A model generated the notes under the pieces. It saw only the letters and a program-made list of their open reading frames with translations. It had not been told where the DNA came from and did not search any database. From Aegilops tauschii subsp. strangulata (taxonomy: Eukaryota > Streptophyta > Magnoliopsida > Poales > Poaceae), in contig NC_053040.3 in assembly GCF_002575655.3 (NCBI RefSeq), positions 460,770,780-460,834,779 on the forward strand: DNA of 64,000 bases, written 5' to 3'. Positions 32,516 through 44,295 of the stretch are shown here, in pieces. The position numbers and the translations under genes are program-made. Each line of letters opens with the position of its first letter. Position 1 is the stretch's first letter.

Positions 32516-32533
32516 CGGTGCCGTTGCTGGGGA
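32516..32533 (+). promoter_or_regulatory. Primer-binding site, tRNA-Asp type (Athila-like element)
   Basis: CGGTGCCGTTGCTGGGGA matches the complement of the tRNA-Asp 3' end at 15 of 18 positions. It lies 11 bases from the LTR end at 32504, a spacing nearly identical to the array element. Confidence 0.82.
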
Positions 32534-32582
32534 GCATAGCTCTATTCTTTGAGTCACTTGGGATTTATATCTGCTGGTCATT

Positions 32583-35357
32583 ATGAGGAACTTGAAATAC
32601 GAGAAAACAAAAATTTATCCCTCAACTACGAGGGGAGGTAAGGAACTGCCATCTAGCTCTGCACTTGATTCACCTTCTGTTTTGAGTAAGCTTGCGACAC
32701 CTAAACCTGCTTCTGCTATTAATTCTGATATGTCGCATGTTATTGATGATGCCACTTCTCCTATGTGTGATACTTATGATGAAACTACTTCTATGCTTGA
32801 TACTACTATGCCACTAGGTGAATTTCTTGATGAACAACTTGCTAGGGCTAGAGAGAATGAAACTATTGAAACTGATAATATTGATGAAAGTGATGATAAA
32901 GATTCTCCCCTAGATATGAATTGCCTGTTGTGCCTGAGGGTTATGTTATGGATGCAGAAACTGCTAGAGACTTTCTTGCTTGCAATGATAGGAGGGATCT
33001 TAAGAAATTATTAGCTAAGCTGAAAGAAAAATCTCTGAATGCTAGAATGAAATATGACCCTGCTTTTGCTACTTCACCTATCTTTATTACTGATAAGGAT
33101 TATGATTTCTCTGTTGATACTGAGATAATTACTTTGGTTGAATCGGATCCTTTCTATGGCTATGAATCTGAAACTGTTGTGGCACATCTTACTAAATTAA
33201 ATGATATAACCACCCTGTTCACTAATGATGAGAAAACTCGCTACTACTATATCCTTAAATTATTTCCGTTCTCATTAAAGGGTGATGCTAAGATATGGTT
33301 TAATTCTCTTGATCCTGGTTTGTGTGCGTAGTCCCTAGGATATGATTTATTACTTCTCTGCTAAATATTTCCCTGCTCATAAGAAACAAGTTGCTTTAAG
33401 GGATATATATAATTTTGTGCAAATTGAAGAAGAGAGTCTCCCACAGGCTTGGGGGAGGCTTCTCCAATTACTTAATGCTTTGCCTGATCATCCTCTCAAG
33501 AAAAATGAAATACTTGATATCTTTTATAATGGACTAACCGATGCTTCTAGAGACCACCTGGATAGTTGTGTTGGTTGTGTTTTCAGGGAAAGAACTGTTG
33601 ATGAAGCTGAAATTCTATTGAATAATATGTTGATGAATGAAAACAATTGGACACTCCCTGAACCAAATCCTAAGCCAACTCCGAAGAAAAGGGGTATTCT
33701 ATTTTTTAGTCCTGAAGATATGCAAGAGGTAAAGAAATCTATGAAAGAAAAAGGTATAAAAGCTGAAGAAGTTAGGAATTTACCTCCTATTGAAGAAATA
33801 CATGGTCTTAATTTGCCACCTGTTGAAGAAATACATGGTGTTGATAACCCGACACAGGTAGTAAAGGTAAATTCCCTCTATAGATACGATAAAGCTGAAA
33901 TCCCGCGTGCTAAGTTTGCTAGCCAATGCTTAGATGAGTTTGATAATTTTATGGTTAAGCAAGAAGATTTCAATGCTTATTTTGGTAGACAATTAAAACG
34001 CAATGCTTATATGATTGAACACTTGAGTGATTATATGTCTAGAATTAAAGGTGAACTTAAACTCATTAGTAAACATGCTTCTATGGTCACCACTCAAGTA
34101 GAACAAGTACTTAAAGCTCAGAATGACTTGCTCAATGAATTAAATAATAAGAAGAATGATAATGCTATTAGAGTTATGACTAGAGGGTGTAAAATGACCC
34201 AGGAACCTTTGTATCCTTAAGGTCACCCTAAGAGAATTGAGCAAGATTCTCAGTGAACTAATGTTGATACACCTAGTCCTTCTAAGAGGAAGAGAAAGAA
34301 AAATGATAGGACTTTGCATGCTTCTAGTGAACCTGTTATTGACACACCTGAGAATCCCAATGTTATTTCCATTTCTGATGCTGAAACACAATCTGGCGAT
34401 GAACATGAACCTAGTGATAATGTTAATGATGATGTTCATGTTGATGCTCAACCGAGCAATAACAATGAAGTAGAAATGGAACCTGCTGTTGATCTTGATA
34501 ACCCACAATCAAAGAATCAACGTTATGATAAGAGAGACTTTGTTGCTAGGAAGCATGGTAAGGAAAGAGAACCATGGGTTCAGAAAGCCTTGCCTTTTCC
34601 TCCCAAACCATCCAAGAAAAAGGATGATGAGGATTTTGAGCGCTTTGCTGAAATGATTAGACCTATCTTCTTGCGTATGCGTTTTACTGATATGCTTAAA
34701 ATGAATCCTTATGACAAGTATATGAAGGATATTGTTACAAATAAAAGAAAGATACCAGAAGCTGAAATTTCCACCATGCTTACTAACTATACTTTTAAGG
34801 GTGGAATTCCAAAGAAACTTGGGGATCCAGGAGTACCAACTATATCATGCTCCATTAAAAGAAACTATGTTAGAACTACTTTATGTGATCTTGGAGCCGG
34901 TGTTAGTGTTATGCCTCTCTCTTTATACCGTAGAGTTGATTTGAATAAGTTGACACCTACTGAAATATCTTTGCAAATGGCCGATAAATCAACTGTTATA
35001 CCAGTCGGTATTTGTGAGGACGTGCCTATTGTGGTTGCAAACGTCACTATTTTAACGGACTTTGTTATTCTTGATATTCCCGAGGACGATAGTATGTAGA
35101 TTAATCTTGGGAGACCCTTTTTGAATACTGCAGGGGCTGTTATTGATTTCAACAAAGGCAATGTCACTTTTCATGTTAATGGTAATGAGCATACGGTGCA
35201 CTTTCGGAGGAAACAACCTCAAGTCCATAGTATCAATTCTATTGGAAAAATTCCATCGATTATTATTGGAGGTTTTGAATTTCCTCTTCCTACTGTCAAG
35301 AAGAAATATGATATTCTTATTATTGGGGACGTGCATATCCCCGTTGAGGTAACTTAG
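32583..35357 (+). pseudogene. Gag-protease polyprotein of the Athila-like element (decayed)
   Basis: The Met at 32583 follows the primer-binding site by 50 bases. The frame runs to about 32920, shifts to another frame to 33331, then returns. The gag core includes YYYILKLFPFSLKGDAKIWFNSL and ALRDIYNFVQIEEESLPQAWGRL. The later part is acidic and Asn-rich. The protease has the plant variant CDLGAGVSVMPLSLY with the catalytic Asp, and LGRPFLNTAGAVID. Stops occur at 34218-34220 (TAA), 34254-34256 (TGA) and 35097-35099 (TAG). The coding potential ends at 35357 and no RT follows, so the element is a gag-protease-only derivative. Athila assignment rests on the primer type and the DLGA-type protease. 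Confidence 0.82.
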
Positions 35358-35528
35358 TGCTATTCGAAAATTCTTCGGTTACATGAATGAGTTTGTTAAC
35401 AAGACCTGATCAACCTTGTTAGTGGATTCCTTTTGATGAGCATGAGATGGATGAAGTTAGAAGGCACAACCTTCTGTACCCTCCTTTTACTTTCTGTTAT
35501 TTAGAATAAATAAAGCAAAAATAGTGTA

Positions 35529-35770
35529 TTCTGTCTGTTTTCTGAATTTTCTGTGCAATAAAAAATATCCCGAAAATAAAAGTTCTCCAAATGCCCTGAA
35601 AATGAAATATGATTTTTTCTAGAATATATGAGAATATCTGGCACTGAGAACACATAAGGGGGAGCAAGCACATGGCCACGAGGGTCCAGCGCGCGCCCCC
35701 TGCCTCGTGGGCCCATGGTGGCTCACCTCCACTTATTCTAGCCACCACACACTCCTTCCTCCCAAAAAAT
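35529..35770 (+). promoter_or_regulatory. LTR-like module between protease and the second ORF
   Basis: Contains AAATAAAAGTTCTCC at 35574-35588, then AATGCCCTGAAA, close to LTR positions 39321-39350 in the same order. About 90 bases on is a GCGCGCCCCCTGCCTCGTGGGCCC-type block (about 35690-35714) that matches the GC block in the LTR (about 39455-39480). It looks like a diverged internal copy of LTR promoter sequence placed upstream of the ORF at 36115. No clear TATA box. Confidence 0.45.
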
Positions 35771-36114
35771 CACCAACCAGCTCAAGCACGAGTTCTAGCT
35801 CATTTTGCTGCGATTTTCGATCTCCTAGCTCAAAGCTCCACTCACAAAACTGCTTTGGGGGATTGTTCTTCGATATGTGACTCCTCCAATGGTCCAATTA
35901 GTTTTTGTTCTAGTGCTTTATTCATTGCAAATTTTTGCTGCCTCGGTGACCCTGTTCTTGAGCTTGCATGTCAAATTTATATGGTCGCAAGTAATTCTAA
36001 TGCGTGATATAGTCTCTAGGTACTTGTGGGAGTAGTTGCTATTAATTTTGTTGAGTTTGGTTTACTTTTATTTGAAGTTACTAAAAATTTCAGAAATTTT
36101 TCAGAGGAAGAAAT

Positions 36115-37139
36115 ATGTTTAGGAAAATGTACCAAGGTGGTTCTTCAAGGAAGCAAGGACCCAGGCCCGCAATAAGCAATGCGGACGATGAACCACCGAG
36201 GGAAGCTCAAGTGCGGCCTTGTGAATGGCGTCACACGATTTCATGGTCCGAGCAGGAATTAAGGAGGAATTTGATGCGTATGTGCGTAATGCTGAACTCG
36301 AGGGCTTCATGCTAGGTAAGTGCCCTCAGTACTATCACCTAACCGATTCCTTTGTGAGAAGGTTCAAATTTTCATCTTCATGTAATTCTCACACTGTCCT
36401 ATTTGATATCTATGGCCAATCTTATACTATGGACCTAGAGGATTTTAATACTGCTTGCAAACTTCCACAATGGGGTAGTGCTAGTGAACCTCGCAAAGCT
36501 GATTTTAGAGATTTTCCTGCTAGTATTACAGTGGGGGAAACTAGAGATATAACACAAGCTATCATAGGGAGCATTCATTTTCCTACTATACATTATTTTT
36601 TACTCTTCATAGGTAGGTGCATAAATGGTAAGGATGAAGCACGTCACATGTGTGTCCCTGATCTTAGTGTTCTAAAGAGTGCTATTTTAGGAGATAAGCA
36701 ATATAACTTGGGGGCCATTGTTGCACGGAGGTTGCATAATAATGGTTTAAGTGGAGACTTGTTTGGTGGAATTTATGCAACCCGTGTGGCTAATTTTCTT
36801 GGGATACCCATACATGAAAATGATATGGAATTGCCTCCCACTTATCTAGGATATGAGGCTATGGTTCACCATCAGTTTATTGAGATGAACGAACAACCTC
36901 TCCAGTACCGACTAATGTTTGACACGCGCCACATTTTCCCTGTTGCTCTCCCTGCTCCTACTTTCTTTGACTTTCAGACAAAAGGGAGACATGTTATAAC
37001 CAGGGAGGAGGCGAACAAGTATGAGAGGAGGTCGGAAACAACTCGCCTCCAAGCTGCAGCCCACGATGCGATAGCTGCTGCATCACAGTACAACCCCAAC
37101 TACAACTTCGGATATCCGCCAGGCCAGCCGTGGCCATAG
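36115..37139 (+). pseudogene. Second ORF of the Athila-like element (about 341 aa, one frameshift)
   Basis: The Met at 36115 starts a short basic N-terminus (MFRKMYQGGSSRKQGPR) that shifts frame near 36220. The remaining 304 codons are then open to TAA-free TAG at 37137-37139. The main domain (from about residue 45) resembles the plant Athila ORF1 or plant-mobile-domain-like proteins that accompany these elements: FMLGKCPQYYHLT, YTMDLEDFNTACKLPQWG, DITQAIIGSIHFPTIHYF, LGAIVARRLHNN, then a Pro/Tyr/Gly-rich tail. No catalytic motif is recognisable. It could be a second structural protein or an extra protein with nucleic-acid binding. It is followed within 25 bases by a copy of the polypurine tract. 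Family placement is from memory of similar proteins, not a search. Confidence 0.65.
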
Positions 37140-37160
37140 ACCAACTTAGGCCAAAAGCCT

Positions 37161-37174
37161 AAGCTTGGGGGAGT
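37161..37174 (+). promoter_or_regulatory. Internal copy of the polypurine tract (Athila-like element)
   Basis: AAGCTTGGGGGAGT, identical to the tract at 39172-39185 that primes at the 3' LTR. It lies 2.0 kb upstream, just after the second ORF. Confidence 0.7.
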
Positions 37175-39171
37175 ACGAATTTCTCACCGACATTACATTC
37201 ATGTTTACACACTCATTCCTAGTTGTCGGTCTTCATACTTTTTCACTGTAATATCCATGCTAGTTTATTTTCTTTTTCTCGCTTTCTTCTTGTGTGTTTG
37301 ATAAACCTTAAGAAAAACCAAAAAAATTAGTTGTAGCTTTTAGCTAGTTTACTTTCCATGTCTGTAGTAGTAATAATTAAAAGAAAACCCAAAAAGATTT
37401 CTTGTTCTTCTTTTGTTTGTTTCGAGCTTTCCCGTGTAAATAGTTTTATTTCTTTTCTTTTCTTTGGGGGTCGAGAGGAGAAGACCATAATGAAAATGTT
37501 GAAGTGGCTCTTATATGCATTATTGTTGATTTAACCAAGAGCCCATATTATCTTGTCTTCTCCTTTGTATTAAATGCTCGCAGATTCCAGCTTAGTCCAA
37601 TGCACGTGCACTATTATTATTAGTGACACCATTCGGTCGAGCAAGTGAAAGGAAATAATGACGATATATGATGGACTGATTGAGATGAGAGAAGCTGGTA
37701 TGAACTCGACCTCTCTTGTTTTTGTAAATATGATTAGTTCATCGTTCCTGATTCAGCCTATTATGAATAAACATGTTTGCAATGACAATTAGAGATTATA
37801 GTTGGTTATGACATGCTTAATTAGCTAGGAGTTTATAATGGTTTGCCTTGCGTGCCAACATGCTATTAAAATGGTTGTGATGTGGTATAGTAGGGTGGTA
37901 TCCTCCTTTGAATGATTCAAGTGGCTTGACTTGGCACATGTTCGCGCATGTAGTTGAAACAAAATCAACATAGCCTCCACGATATTTATGTTCATGGTGG
38001 ATTATATCCTACTCATGCTTGCACTCAATATTTATTAATTTTAATGCATGTTCATGACTGTTGTCGCTCTCTAGTTGGTCGCTTCCCAGTCTTTTTCTAG
38101 CCTTTGCTTGTACTAAGCGGGAATACTACTTGTGCATCCACTTCCATAAACCCCAAAGTTATTTCATATGAGTCCACTATACCTTCCTATATGCGGTATC
38201 TACCTGCCATTCCAAGTAAATTTTTATGTGCCAAACTCTAAGCCTTCAAATGAAATTCTGTTTTGCATTCTCGAATAGCTCATGTATCAACTAGGGTTGT
38301 CTGTATCTTCCATGCTAGGCGGGTTATTCTCAAGAGGAGTGGACTCCGCTCCTCACTCACGAGAAAATAGCTGGTCACCGGGATGCCTAGTCCCATGCTT
38401 TAAACAAATCAAATCAAAATAATTGCAAACAAAACTCCCCCAGGATTGTTTTCAGTTGGAGGCACTCGTTGTTTCGAGCAAGCCATGGATTGATGCTTGT
38501 TGGTGGAGGGGGAGTATAAACTTTACCATTCTATTTGGGAACCGCCTATAATGTGAGTAGCATGGAAGATATCGAGATCTCTCGGTTGTTATGTTGACAA
38601 TGAAAGTATGCCGCTCAAAATATTATTTATCTCTATTTCAAAAATCGAGCTCTAGCACCTCTACAAATCCCTGCTTCCCTCTGCGAAGGGCCTATCTATT
38701 TACTTTTATGTTGAGTCATCACCCTCTTATTAAAAAGCACCAGCTGGAGAGCACCGCTGTCATTTGCATCGATTACTATTAATTTATATTGTGTATGACT
38801 ATGACTGGATCTCTTTTACCATGAATTACAATGTTTAGTCCGTCCTTGATCTTCAGAGGTGCTCTACATTTATGTTTTGCAGTCTCAGAAAGGGCTAGCG
38901 AGATACCATCTTGTTATATCATATTATGATTGTTTTGAGAAAGTGTTGTCATCGAGATTTATAATTATTGCTTGCTAGTTGATTATGCCATTGATATGAG
39001 TAAACATGAGACCAAAATGTTATTGTGAGTATGGTTAGTTCATAATCTTTTCTGAAAACTTGAATGCTGGCTTTACATATTTACAACAACAAGCGCAAAC
39101 AGAGTTTGTAAAAGTTTTTCTTTATCACTTTCAGTTTATCAACTGAATTGCTTGAGGACAAGGAAAGGTCT
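37175..39171 (+). other. Non-coding 3' internal region of the Athila-like element
   Basis: Two kilobases without ORFs longer than about 70 codons. A/T-rich, with T/C tracts at 37260-37300 and 37440-37470. Comparable in size and place to the 2.1 kb between internal and terminal polypurine tracts of the array element. Confidence 0.65.
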
Positions 39172-39185
39172 AAGCTTGGGGGAGT
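39172..39185 (+). promoter_or_regulatory. Polypurine tract of the Athila-like element
   Basis: AAGCTTGGGGGAGT immediately precedes the 3' LTR. Confidence 0.88.
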
Positions 39186-40537
39186 TGATACGTCTCCGTC
39201 GTATCTACTTTTCCAAACACTTTGGCCCTTGTTTTGGACTCTGGCATGTATGATTTGAATGGAACTAACCCAGACTGACGCTGTTTTCAGCAGAATTGCC
39301 ATGGTGTTATTTTTGTGCAGAAATAAAAGTTCTCGGAATGACCTGAAACTTCACGGAGATTATTTTTGGAAATAATAAAAAAATACTGGCGAAATAATCA
39401 AGGCCAAGGGGCCCACACCCTGTCCATGAGGGTGGGGGCACGCCTACCCCCCTGGGCGCGCCCCTGCCTCATGGGCCCCCTGGTGCTCCACCGACCTCAA
39501 CTCCAACTCTATATATTCATGTCCGGGGAGAAAAAAAATCAGAGAGAAGGATTCATCATGTTTTACGATGCGGAGCTGACCTGGAGTCCGTTCGAGGCTC
39601 CGGAGAGGGGAATCCGTCGCCGTCATCATCATCAACCATCCTCCATCACCAATTTCATGATGCTCACCGCCGTGCGTGAGTAATTCCATCGTAGGCTTGC
39701 TGGACGGTGATGGGTTGGATGAGATTTATCATGTAATCGAGTTAGTTTTGTTAGGGTTTGATCCCTAGTATCCACTATGTTCTGAGATTGATGTTGCTAT
39801 GACTTTGCTATGCTTAATGCTTGTCACTAGGGCCCGAGTGCCATGATTTCAGATCTGAATCTATTATGTTTTCATGAATATATGTGAGTTCTTGATCCTA
39901 TCTTGCAAGTCTATAGTCACCTACTATGTGTTATGATCCGGCAACCTCGAAGTGACAATAATCAGGACCACTCCCGGTGATGACCGTAGTTTGAGGAGTT
40001 CATGTATTCACTATGTGTTAATGCTTTGGTCCAGTACTCTATTAAAAGGAGGCTATCCCTTAGTTTCCAATAGGACCCCGCTGCCACGGGAGGGTAGGAC
40101 AAAAGATGTCATGCAAGTTCTTTTCCATAAGCACGTATGACTATATTCGGAATACATGCCTACATTATATTGATGAATTGGAGCTAGTTCCGTGTCACCC
40201 TATGTTATAACGGTTGCATGAATAATCGCATTTGGCATAATTCTCCATCACCGATCCAATGCCTACGAGCTTTTCACATATTGTTCTTCGCTTATTTAAT
40301 TTTCCGTTGCTACAGTTACAATCACTACAAAACTATCACTGTTACTTTTGCCACTGCTACCACTATTATCATATTACTTTGCTGCAGATATTAAGTTATC
40401 CAGGTGTGGTTGAATTGGCAACTCAACTGCTAATACTTGAGAATATTCTTTGGCTCCCCTTGTATCGAATCAAGAAATTTGGGTTGAATACTCTACCCTC
40501 GAATACTGTTGCGATCCCCTATACTTGTGGGTTATCA
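39186..40537 (+). repeat. 3' LTR of the Athila-like element
   Basis: 1352 bp, TGATACGTCTCC to TTATCA, intact. TATA-like CTATATATTC at about 39509-39518. It contains the empty site GTTCTTTTCC where the 5' LTR has the solo LTR. Confidence 0.93.
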
Positions 40538-41256
40538 CTGGCCGGCTGGTACTCCGAAAACACAGTTCTCTGGGTTGAGCTTGATTTGAAACCGGCGCAG
40601 ATTTTCAAAAGTTTCCTTGAGATCTTCCAAGAGGGTACCGCGCTTCTCCGTCTTCACCATAATGTCGTCTACATAGACATGGGCATTTCTGCCGAATTGC
40701 TTGAGGAGGCACTTCTGCAGGCAAAGCTGAAAGGTGGCACCGGTATTTCTCAAGCCGAATGTCATGGTCAGGTAGCAGAAGGCTACGAATGGTGTGATGA
40801 AGGTGGTCTTCAAGCGGTCGGCCGGGTTCAACTTGATCTGGTGGTACCCTGAGTAGGCATCCAAGAAACTCAACAGCTCGCATCCGGCTGTGGAATCTAT
40901 CACTTGGTCAATCCGAGGCAACACAAATGGATCCTTGGTGCAGGCTTTGTTGAGACTGGTGTAATCAATGCACATGTGCCACTTGTTGTTTTCTTCAATA
41001 CAAGGACTGGGTTGGCAAGCCACTCTGGAAATAACACTTCCATAATGAATCCGGCTGCTAGGAGTCGGGCTACCTCTTCACCAACAATTCTTCTCTTCTC
41101 CTCTGACAGGCGGCAGAGGGGTTGCTTGACTGGTTTTGCATCTGCTCTGACATGTAGATTGTGCTCGGCGAAATCCGTCAGAACACCCAGCATGTCCTTG
41201 GGAGACCATGCAAAGATGTCCCGATTCTCACGGAGGAAATCGACGAGCTCGCCTTC
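40538..41256 (-). pseudogene. RT N-terminal half (outer Tat)
   Basis: Contains the RT start (RADAKPVKQPLCRLSEEKRR), NKWHMCIDYTSLNKAC, DAYSGYHQIKL, TFGLRNTGATFQ and the catalytic YVDD. A frameshift lies near 41000-41010. The frame breaks at 40542 and resumes at 14375, on the other side of the Athila-like element. Confidence 0.9.
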
Positions 41257-43982
41257 CTATTTGCTGTTGAGGTGAGCACCTATGACAGCAAACTTCTCCG
41301 GGTGGTTCGGGTCCAAGGGAATCTTCTTGGTCTCTTTGGCCGGCTGGAAGGAGCCCTGAGGTTCCGACTCCTTGGGGTCTAGCAAGAGGTCCGACTGTTT
41401 GCTGGCCATGGCCACCACCCAGTCAAGGAGCTTCCTCTCGGCTACAATCACAAGGGACTCGGCTAGCCGGCTGCTGGCCACAGCACAAGCGGCCGACTTC
41501 TTGTAATCTCCAGACACGGTGATAATACCCTTGGTTCCCGACATCTTCATCTTGAGGTAAGCATAGTGCGGTACAGCCATGAACTTGGCCAGAGCAGGTC
41601 GGCCAAGCAGTGCATGATAGGGGCTCTCCAGGTTAACTACCTCAAACCAAATTGCTTGGCGGCGGAAGTGATCTTTATCTCCAAAGAGGACACCTATCTT
41701 GATCTTGCCGATTGGTGAGCACGAAAGGCCAGGCACAATGCCGTGGAAGACAGTCCGACTGGGTTGGAGTTGCTTCTCTTTGATGCACAACTTCTCCATG
41801 GTGTCGCGGTAAAGGATGTTGATGCTGCTACCACTGTCTATCAGAACTCGGGAGAAACGAGCAGCTCGCCTCTCTGTCGCGAAGGTGGCATCCAACACCA
41901 AGGCATAGGAACCCGGGGAAGGCATCACCTCCGGGTGGTCAGCTCGGCTCCAGCTGATGGGCTTCTCGGACCAGTGCATGAACTCTGGAGCTTCCGAAGC
42001 GGCAACGTTCACCTCTCGGTGTTGCTGGCGTCGGCTGTGCTTGTCGTCCGCCACACTGGTGAAGAAAACCTAGGCTCCGTGCTCTTCAGGGAATTCGTCT
42101 TGGATGGCGTAGACTGCCGGACGGGCAACCGGCTGCTGAGGAGGCGGCGGCGGCAGGCCGGCAGGCGGAGGAGGTAGCAGTCCTTCGCCCTTGGAGATTC
42201 GGGTGAGCCAGTGACACTTCTGGGTGGTGTGGTTGGATGGCTTCGCGCCGCTGTTGAACTTGCAGGGAGCATCGAGGGTTTTCTCATAGGAGAAGGTAGG
42301 CAATCAAGCCGGCTTGCCGCACTTCTGACGCTTGGGTAAGGGTTGCCCCTCCGGCTGTTGGTCTTCGACTGTTGCCACCTGCCGACTGGTGGGAGCCGAC
42401 TGCAGGGCCTTGCGCTTGTTGTCGTTCTGTTGCTGGCGCCGGCTGTTGTCACCAGCCGGCGTTCGAGGAGCCTGAGGAAGCACCTTCCCGGCTGCGTCCA
42501 CCTGGAGCTCCGACTTCATGGAGGAGTCGGCAGTGGCGTACTTGTCTGCTATGATCAGAAGTTCGTCGAGTGTGGCCGGGTCATCGCAGAGGAGCTTGTG
42601 CTTGAGCAGGGTGCCCTCCCGGCACCCGGCGGTGAAGTACTCTATGGCCTTCACCTCATGCACCCCTTCGCATGATTTGCGCAGTTCGTCCCACCGCATT
42701 AGGTAGTCACAGGTGGACTCGGTGGGGCCTTGGGCGCACAGAGAAAGCTGACGAGGCTTGGGTGGCCGTTTGCAGGTGCTGGTGAAGTTGCGGATGAAGA
42801 CTTCGGTGAAATCTACCCAGCTGTCGACGCTGTACGGCTTCAGGCTGTTCAGCCATGTCCGGGCCGTGCCCTGGAGCATGAGTGGAACATACGTTCGTCA
42901 ATGCGCTTGTTGCCGTTTGCTATGTTGACTGCAGTGGAGTAGTCAACTAGCCAATCTTCCGGCTTCATGGAGCCATTGTACTTGGGCGTGTCTCTTGGGA
43001 GCGAGAACCCTTTGGGAAAGGGCTCATCGCGAATGCGGGGGCCGAAACAAGGTGGGCCGATTGCATCCTCTTCTTCTAGCGCTAGGGATCGAGCGAGGCG
43101 CTCGATCCGCTGGCGGGCATCATTTTCTCCGACTCCTTCACGGCGGCCCAGCTCGTCGCCGAGAGTCGGGTGCTCAACAGGCGGCAGGGAGGCGCCCCTC
43201 TCCCTGCGAGGAGGAGGAGGAGGCGGGCGATCGCCCCGTCGTTCCACTGCTCGTGGGCGGCCGTCTTGGTTTTGCTCAATGGTGATACTCGTCCGCCTGC
43301 AGCTAGCAGCCGGCTCTCGATCTCTCTGGTCGCGGGCGCCGCCTGTCGGTGTCCGGGAGGTCGTGCCTTGATCTCGGCGCGGGGGGGGGGGATTCTCATC
43401 GTGCACGCCGGGCTCTGGCATGTGGCGGCCGGCTTCTTGCTGCACAGCAACTGCGTTGATGAGCTGCTGAATGCGCCCCGTCATGCAGCGACGCTCGTCT
43501 CCTTCCAAGCGGTCCAGCTCATCTGCCGCCGCTTGAGCAGCACGTATGTTTTCCGCGGGGGTGGCGTAGACCGGGCGGTCCACCCCAAACATGCTGGCGA
43601 TGGCGCCCCCATGTTGCCGGATCGTGCGCACGCGGCTGGTTTCTCCAGCAGCCGGGGTGCCACCAATGGCGCGGCTGACTTCGCGCTGATAGGCCTCAGA
43701 GAGGCGCCTCATGGCAGCCAACTTCTTGGCGCTTTCGACGAGCACGATGCGGTGAGCTTCCAAGGTCTCGGCATTAGCGTCTGCCGCGATGGGTGCGGAC
43801 ATGTCTCGCAGCGCCGCTTGCAGCGGGTCCTGAGCGGCTCCGCCAGAGGCCCCGTCCTGGCTGATGACGACCACCTTCGTAACGGTGCGGCTGCTGCTAT
43901 CCGCACGAGGGAGTGGGTCGTCTATGACCACCACGTTGGTGGGAAAAGTGTCGAGGGATGCCGTGTCGGAGTCGACGAGCAT
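41257..43982 (-). pseudogene. Gag-protease polyprotein (outer Tat)
   Basis: The first Met after the primer-binding site is at 43982 (MLVDSD); the frame is open further upstream as in the inner copy, so the start is uncertain. The N-terminal part of gag is intact to about 42890, where a frameshift lies in the gag core. Stops occur at 42304-42306 (TGA for Trp) and about 42070 (TAG for Tyr). The C-x2-H-x7-H-x4-C knuckle (CKFN variant) and the protease VLIDSGSSINILY with LLGRPALA are visible. The polyprotein ends at TAG 41257-41259, the same codon position as in the inner Tat. Confidence 0.86.
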
Positions 43983-44275
43983 CGGGTCGGTGGAGCCGAT
44001 CGACTCTAGGTCGGAGAAGGGCTCGTTGGCGATATGGAGCTTGCCAAGGAGGTCGATGAGGCAGCTCTCGGACCTGGCTGCTCCCGCGTCGGGCGCGGGC
44101 TCGTTGGAGAGTCGGATCTCGCCGACAAGGTCAGTGAGGCAGCTCGCCGTGCAGGCAACTTCTGCGCCTTGCAGCACATCGGCGCAGGCGCCATCGGGCG
44201 TGCCGGGCTGGCTGCGCTCGCCAGGAAGGAACAAGGTTCCCGTCCAGAACAGATCTCCAGACGACGGTGCACATA

Positions 44276-44293
44276 GCCCCACGGTGGGTGCCA
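44276..44293 (-). promoter_or_regulatory. Primer-binding site, tRNA-Lys type (outer Tat)
   Basis: Minus strand TGGCACCCACCGTGGGGC, one mismatch from the inner Tat site, two bases inside the LTR. Confidence 0.83.
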
Positions 44294-44295
44294 AA

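Larger units (their letters stand above)
14376..40537 (+). mobile_element. Athila-like gag-protease LTR retrotransposon (interrupted)
   Basis: LTRs at 14376-15348 plus 32074-32504 (5', split by insertion) and 39186-40537 (3'); both start TGATACGTCTCC and end TTATCA. Without the nested insertions it is about 9.4 kb (LTR 1404, internal 6681, LTR 1352). A tRNA-Asp primer-binding site, gag-protease, a second ORF and a polypurine tract lie in order on the plus strand. RT, RNase H and integrase are absent, so it is non-autonomous. LTRs differ by roughly 5% by eye plus indels, so it is older than the inner Tat element, as the nesting requires. Confidence 0.92.

Noticed and set aside
32583..35357. 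Programmed frameshifting in the Athila-like gag
   Set aside because: Several shifts and three stops are scattered through gag and protease, which fits decay rather than a single programmed site.
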